A stretch of DNA of 64,000 bases. Source: Chitinophaga polysaccharea. Lineage in GTDB: Bacteria; Bacteroidota; Bacteroidia; Chitinophagales; Chitinophagaceae. The notes beneath the pieces were generated by a model that worked only from the letters and a program-made list of their open reading frames with translations, searched no databases and was not told where the DNA came from. The position numbers and the translations under genes were made by a program. Positions 60,278 to 64,000 of the stretch are shown here, piece after piece. Positions within the stretch are counted from its first letter, which is position 1. The number at the start of each line of letters is the position of its first letter. The DNA lies in assembly GCF_007829335.1 (NCBI RefSeq), contig NZ_VIWO01000004.1, forward strand, positions 248,001-312,000. The letters run 5' to 3'.

Positions 60278-61408
60278 TTGGCACGTAAGTTATTTATTCT
60301 TGTTATCAGCACTATATTCAGCAGTTTTATTGCCAACGCCCAACAGTACTACCTGTTTGTAGGCAGTTATAACCGCGACAAAGCCAAAGAAGGCGTATAT
60401 GTATACCGGTTCAACGGAAAAACGGGCGCCCTGGAACGCGTATCGGCGCTGGCAGGTATTCTTAATCCTTCGTTCCTGACGATTGCCCCTGGCGGTCAAT
60501 ATATCTACACCTGCTCAGAAGCGCAAACGCCCAATGTAGGCGGCGTTACCAGCCTGGCATTCGATAGCACCAGGGGACTACTTACTTTGCTGAGCCGGCA
60601 AGACAGCGGCGGCGACAACCCCGCCTATGTAGGCATAGATCCAAAGGGCAAATGGTTGATTTGTGCGAACTACAGCGGCGGAAGCCTGGGCATTTTTCCG
60701 CTGGGTGCAAATGGTCTCATTGCACCAGCAGCACAAATTATTCCCTTCAAAGATAGTAGTGTTACCAAGCGGCAAACATCCTCCCATATACATGCCGCCG
60801 TATTTGCGCCAGACGGGAAATATGCATTCTTTCCCGACCTGGGCGCCGATAAGATCAGGGCTTACCAGTTAAAACCAAACGCGTCACCGGTATTGCAGCC
60901 AGCTACGCCGGCCTATACGGCTACCATACCTGGCAGTGGTCCCCGGCACATCGTTTTTCATCAACGACTACCTTATGCCTATTGCATCGAGGAAATGGGA
61001 GGGATGGTATCTGTATACCGCTACCACGAAGGGAAACTGGATCGTGTACAACGGGTGAGCGCTCACCTCGATGATAAAGCGGAAGACTATAATGCCGCTG
61101 ATATTCATATTTCCCCGGATGGATTATTTCTCTATGCTTCCACCCGCGAGTCGGCCAACACGATTTTCATTTACCAGGTTAACCAGCAAACCGGCCAGCT
61201 GAAACAGATCGGTAAAATACCCAGTGGTGGCGTACATCCACGTAACTTTGCCATCGATCCTACCGGCAATTTTGTGCTGGTGGCCAATCAACGGTCCAAT
61301 AACATCGTAGTGTTTAAAAGAGATCAGCAAACAGGATTACTCTCGGCAACCGGTACCACCGTTTCCCTGCCCAACCCTTCGTCTTTGCAGCTACGGTTGT
61401 ACCACTAG
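60278..61408 (+). CDS. Secreted lactonase-family seven-bladed beta-propeller (6-phosphogluconolactonase-like)
   Basis: 376 residues. No ATG fits; the frame starts with TTG at 60278, which gives a good signal peptide ('ARKLFILVISTIFSSFIANA'). The propeller repeats are those of the PF10282 lactonase family: 'YLFVGSYNRDKAKEGVYVYR', 'GDNPAYVGIDPKGKWLICAN', 'ADIHISPDGLFLYASTRESA' and 'GVHPRNFAIDPTGNFVLVAN'. Cytoplasmic members hydrolyse 6-phosphogluconolactone; this one is exported, so its substrate is probably different. Divergent from the TetR gene with a shared operator. Confidence 0.88.
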   Translation: MARKLFILVISTIFSSFIANAQQYYLFVGSYNRDKAKEGVYVYRFNGKTGALERVSALAGILNPSFLTIAPGGQYIYTCSEAQTPNVGGVTSLAFDSTRGLLTLLSRQDSGGDNPAYVGIDPKGKWLICANYSGGSLGIFPLGANGLIAPAAQIIPFKDSSVTKRQTSSHIHAAVFAPDGKYAFFPDLGADKIRAYQLKPNASPVLQPATPAYTATIPGSGPRHIVFHQRLPYAYCIEEMGGMVSVYRYHEGKLDRVQRVSAHLDDKAEDYNAADIHISPDGLFLYASTRESANTIFIYQVNQQTGQLKQIGKIPSGGVHPRNFAIDPTGNFVLVANQRSNNIVVFKRDQQTGLLSATGTTVSLPNPSSLQLRLYH

Positions 61409-61474
61409 TCTCTGCCCGCTTTTAAGGGAAAATGACTTAGTTTTACAGCCTTATTTAAAAAACGATCACAACAC

Positions 61475-62650
61475 TTGAAAAGGATACTCTATTTTTTTCC
61501 GTTGAATCCCGTTGAGAAAAAAGGGGGAAGTCAAACCCGTGCCCTACACCTGCTAAAGTATTTTAAAGCACGGGGCATGAAGGTGGATTTTATTACCAAG
61601 TCCGTTTGGGGACAATATACCCCGGAAACGGTGAAAGCCTTTGAAGATAGCGGTTTGGCAGAACACATATGGGTGCTGGACCGTAAACCGGTGAAAGGTA
61701 ACCCCGTAAAATATTTCTTCACTTATAAGCTATGGCATATCTTATATGAAAGAAAACTGAAGCTGGTACCCGGATCGTTTCCCAATCATACCACGCTGAA
61801 CCTGCGTCGTCAGTTCGATGCCATTCTGCGCCGTCAGCAGTACGATTATATCATTATCAGCTATGCTTACTGGGCCGATTTTATCCGCGATAACCCCCTG
61901 GTAGGAAATGCCGTTACCATTATAGATACGCATGACCTGCTGGCTTCCCAGCATCAGAACGACACGGGTTTTGATAAGGGCGCTGCCCTGGGAGATGAGT
62001 TACGCCGGCTGGCACAGTTTAACCAGGTATGGGCTATTTCACCCGAGGAAACCTACTTCTTCAGCCAGTTCCTCAAAGAAAAAGTGAAGTATATCCCGAT
62101 GATTATGACGGCGCCGGCGCCCGTGAAAGAAACAGTGGAGAAAGATGTTGACCTGATTTATGTGGCATCGGATAATCCGCATAATTTACGTTCGGCCACC
62201 TGGTTTTTTAAAGAAGTATATCCATTACTGCCCACTAATATTCGGATCTGTGCGATAGGGGTGATTACTGCGCATATCAGTAAAGATTATCCCAACGTCA
62301 CCCTGATCCCGTTTGTTGATGACCTGGATGCGTATTATCGCCGTGCCAGGGTGGCGCTATGTCCTATGCTCACGGGCACCGGCGTGAAAGTAAAAGTGGT
62401 GGAGGCCATGTCGCATGGTTTACCGGTGATCTGTTCGGAGCGAGGCCTGGATGGTCTCCCCGATAAAACCAGCAATGGTTGTCTCTCTGCCAACGATCCG
62501 CAAACATTTGCCGCGAATATACAGCGGGTATTATCAGATAAAGCATTGTATGAACAGCTGAGCCACCAGGGACAGGCTTATTTTCAACAGCATTTTTCCA
62601 TAGAGAGCGGGTATCAGAAGCTCGACAAAGCGATGAGTATTGATCGCTAA
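61475..62650 (+). CDS. Glycosyltransferase, GT-B fold (GT1/GT4 type)
   Basis: 391 residues, starting with TTG at 61475 ('KRILYFFPLNPVEKKGGSQT'). The N-terminal domain has the 'GGSQTRALHLLKYFKARGMK' acceptor-side loop; the C-terminal donor domain has 'IYVASDNPHNLRSATWFFKE', 'VALCPMLTGTGVKVKVVEAM' and 'HGLPVICSERGLDGLPD', where the E-x7-E-like nucleotide-sugar site is reduced. It is probably part of a surface polysaccharide cluster that continues past the window. Ten bases separate it from the next glycosyltransferase. Confidence 0.9.
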   Translation: MKRILYFFPLNPVEKKGGSQTRALHLLKYFKARGMKVDFITKSVWGQYTPETVKAFEDSGLAEHIWVLDRKPVKGNPVKYFFTYKLWHILYERKLKLVPGSFPNHTTLNLRRQFDAILRRQQYDYIIISYAYWADFIRDNPLVGNAVTIIDTHDLLASQHQNDTGFDKGAALGDELRRLAQFNQVWAISPEETYFFSQFLKEKVKYIPMIMTAPAPVKETVEKDVDLIYVASDNPHNLRSATWFFKEVYPLLPTNIRICAIGVITAHISKDYPNVTLIPFVDDLDAYYRRARVALCPMLTGTGVKVKVVEAMSHGLPVICSERGLDGLPDKTSNGCLSANDPQTFAANIQRVLSDKALYEQLSHQGQAYFQQHFSIESGYQKLDKAMSIDR

Positions 62651-62660
62651 AAGCAACCAC

Positions 62661-63785
62661 ATGAAACCAAAGAAAGCATGGTTAATATCGTTTAATGGTA
62701 AATCTTATGCCGGTGGCGTAGAGCGGGTGGTCTATTATCTCGATGAATATTTGCATAGCCGGGGTATTGAAACAAAACTGATCGACGAAGATTATCTCAT
62801 TAACCACACTTTGTTTGGCCGGCTATTTAACCAGTTGTTCAAATACCGGCATTTCAAAAAGCGCAAGGCTATTTACCTCGCGCGGTATACGTCAGCCTTT
62901 CTTTGGTTAACCTGGCAACGGGGAAGAGTGGTGATTTCCCAGGGGGAGTCGGTACCTTTTTTTCCCGCCGATGTGGCCTTTATCCATGGAAGTTACCATT
63001 GTATGGAGGTAGCGTACGGGAGAACCGCACCTGGACTGAGCCGTATGGCAGCCTTACAGCAAAAGGCCTGTAAAATAGCCAGACAGATACTGGCCGTATC
63101 TGCCAGGGTAAAAGCAGACCTGGTACAGTACTACGAAACTGCGGCCGATAAAATTACGGTAGTCAACAATTGTGTAGATACCAGCAGGTTCCATCCTTTT
63201 GAAAAGCGGCAAACAGCTGTGCGTACGCTCTTGTATGTAGGCCGGATGGAAAGCGCCAAGGGAATGGACGTATTGCTGAAACTGGCGCCGGTAATTGAAC
63301 AATCAGAACACTGGCAATTATTGATTGCCTGTAATCAATCGCCCAACAGCGCCTTGTTTAACGGGTTTACAAAAACCACGGTAAAAGAAGGGCTGCTGAT
63401 AGACAACATTGCGAGAGAAGCTTACGCGCTAGGCGATTTGCTGATATTGCCATCTAAGTTTGAAGGATTTGAACTGGTTACACTCGAAGCGTTATCTGTA
63501 GGAATACCAGTAACAGGGAATAAAGTGGGAGCTATACAGGAGCTGAATGAGCGCGGATTTCCAGGTGTTTACCTGCTTCCGGATATGTCGGCCCCCGATG
63601 CAGGCACTTTGGCCTATTTTGATGAAATACTCCATGCCGCTGAAAGAACAAATCAACCGGAAACATTACATCAGCAAGTGACACAGGAATTCGGTATTGA
63701 CCACTATTTTAAAAAGCTCGATGTTATTTTGGCGCCATTGTTTTTTCGTACCACCGAAAAAAGCGATGCGCCAACCGGGGACTGA
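62661..63785 (+). CDS. Glycosyltransferase family 4 protein
   Basis: 374 residues from the ATG at 62661. 'WLISFNGKSYAGGVERVVYY' is the N-terminal GT4 start with the GG loop; 'ITVVNNCVDTSRFHPFEKRQ' and 'LLYVGRMESAKGMDVLLKLA' lead into the donor domain, and 'LILPSKFEGFELVTLEALSV' is the E-x7-E motif (EGFELVTLE). Transfers a sugar from a nucleotide donor to a glycan or lipid. Its last 62 bases overlap the end of a convergent gene on the other strand. Confidence 0.93.
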   Translation: MKPKKAWLISFNGKSYAGGVERVVYYLDEYLHSRGIETKLIDEDYLINHTLFGRLFNQLFKYRHFKKRKAIYLARYTSAFLWLTWQRGRVVISQGESVPFFPADVAFIHGSYHCMEVAYGRTAPGLSRMAALQQKACKIARQILAVSARVKADLVQYYETAADKITVVNNCVDTSRFHPFEKRQTAVRTLLYVGRMESAKGMDVLLKLAPVIEQSEHWQLLIACNQSPNSALFNGFTKTTVKEGLLIDNIAREAYALGDLLILPSKFEGFELVTLEALSVGIPVTGNKVGAIQELNERGFPGVYLLPDMSAPDAGTLAYFDEILHAAERTNQPETLHQQVTQEFGIDHYFKKLDVILAPLFFRTTEKSDAPTGD

Positions 63786-64000
63786 TGCCGCTGACCATGG
63801 CGCCGATGTTTAAAGCAACAATTCTTTTGCGATATGCCCGGTACAATCCTTTCCTGTCCAGGGTAAGATCGTGCCGGTGCTCTTTCAGTTGAGCAAAAAA
63901 TATGGGCCACGCCTCCTGCTGTTGTCCATTACCTGCGGCGTATATTTCCATATATCCACCGTATTGCAGTATACGGGTGTTGTGATAGGCATAATAATAG
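63724..64000 (-). CDS. C-terminal end of a probable glycosyltransferase, cut by the window
   Basis: The minus-strand frame is open from the window edge to the stop at 63724 (about 91 residues). It reads 'YYYAYHNTRILQYGGYMEIY' and continues with helices such as 'AWPIFFAQLKEHRHDLTLDR' and 'RAYRKRIVALNIGAMVSGIS', like the C-terminal tail of GT2 family enzymes ('YYxxRN'). The catalytic domain is outside the window, so the family is a guess from the tail and the neighbouring glycosyltransferases. Converges with and overlaps the previous gene. Confidence 0.5.
   Translation of the reverse strand, partial: YYYAYHNTRILQYGGYMEIYAAGNGQQQEAWPIFFAQLKEHRHDLTLDRKGLYRAYRKRIVALNIGAMVSGISPRLAHRFFRWYEKTMAPK

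Noticed and set aside
1..64000. CRISPR arrays, tRNA or rRNA genes, insertion sequences, phage integrases
   Set aside because: I looked for regular repeats, transposase motifs and structural RNA landmarks and saw none. A tRNA or Rfam scan would be needed to exclude small RNA genes.

Overview
The window looks like chromosome from a Bacteroidota member of the Chitinophagaceae type (Chitinophaga-like). Pointers are a SusC/SusD pair, a C-terminal type IX secretion (T9SS) sorting domain, Bacteroidota-type class I lanthipeptide leaders, giant RHS proteins, a tricorn-like protease, and a promoter of the form TTTG-N17-TAnnTTTG. The taxon is inferred from gene content only. No rRNA, tRNA, CRISPR array or intact insertion sequence was seen.

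Layout. 1-8324: tail of a glycan-uptake locus with the end of SusC, SusD, a T9SS-sorted beta-propeller and a large clan-A glycosidase carrying CBM9-like domains. 8550-11458: a lipocalin and a secreted FAD oxidoreductase. 11540-16885: a class I lanthipeptide cluster with three unlike precursors sharing one leader type, a full-length LanB dehydratase and a LanC cyclase; no transporter or leader peptidase is visible. 17012-18514: a LuxR-type response regulator and a convergent universal stress protein. 18680-39584: a tightly packed operon of about 20 kb behind a good promoter, encoding a predicted outer-membrane barrel, a secreted adaptor-like protein, a lipoprotein, a 2187-residue SpvB-like protein, a 262-residue anchored protein, a 2861-residue RHS protein with a variable C-terminal tip, and a thioredoxin-like putative immunity protein.

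39585-41472 is an AT-rich mosaic behind the RHS gene: a broken XRE regulator, two orphan C-terminal tips, two putative immunity genes and large hairpin terminators. It reads like a store of displaced toxin tips. 41473-47880: a tail-fibre-like coiled-coil protein, a fatty acid hydroxylase, a secreted propeller-like lipoprotein and a tricorn-like S41 protease. 48001-55998: a two-component system followed by a TolC-RND-adaptor efflux operon; an 11-bp direct repeat lies upstream of both units and suggests that the regulator controls both. 56052-58466: a sugar isomerase-like protein, a DUF481 protein and lipoprotein MsrB. 58591-61408: a TetR-controlled stress unit (AhpD-like and DUF302 proteins, and a lactonase-family propeller) marked by TAGAC palindromes. 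61475-64000: two glycosyltransferases and the end of a third, probably the edge of a surface-polysaccharide cluster.

The best candidates for something undescribed are the split, multi-protein RHS secretion operon with its tip and immunity store, and the three-precursor lanthipeptide cluster that includes a threonine-rich, single-cysteine core.
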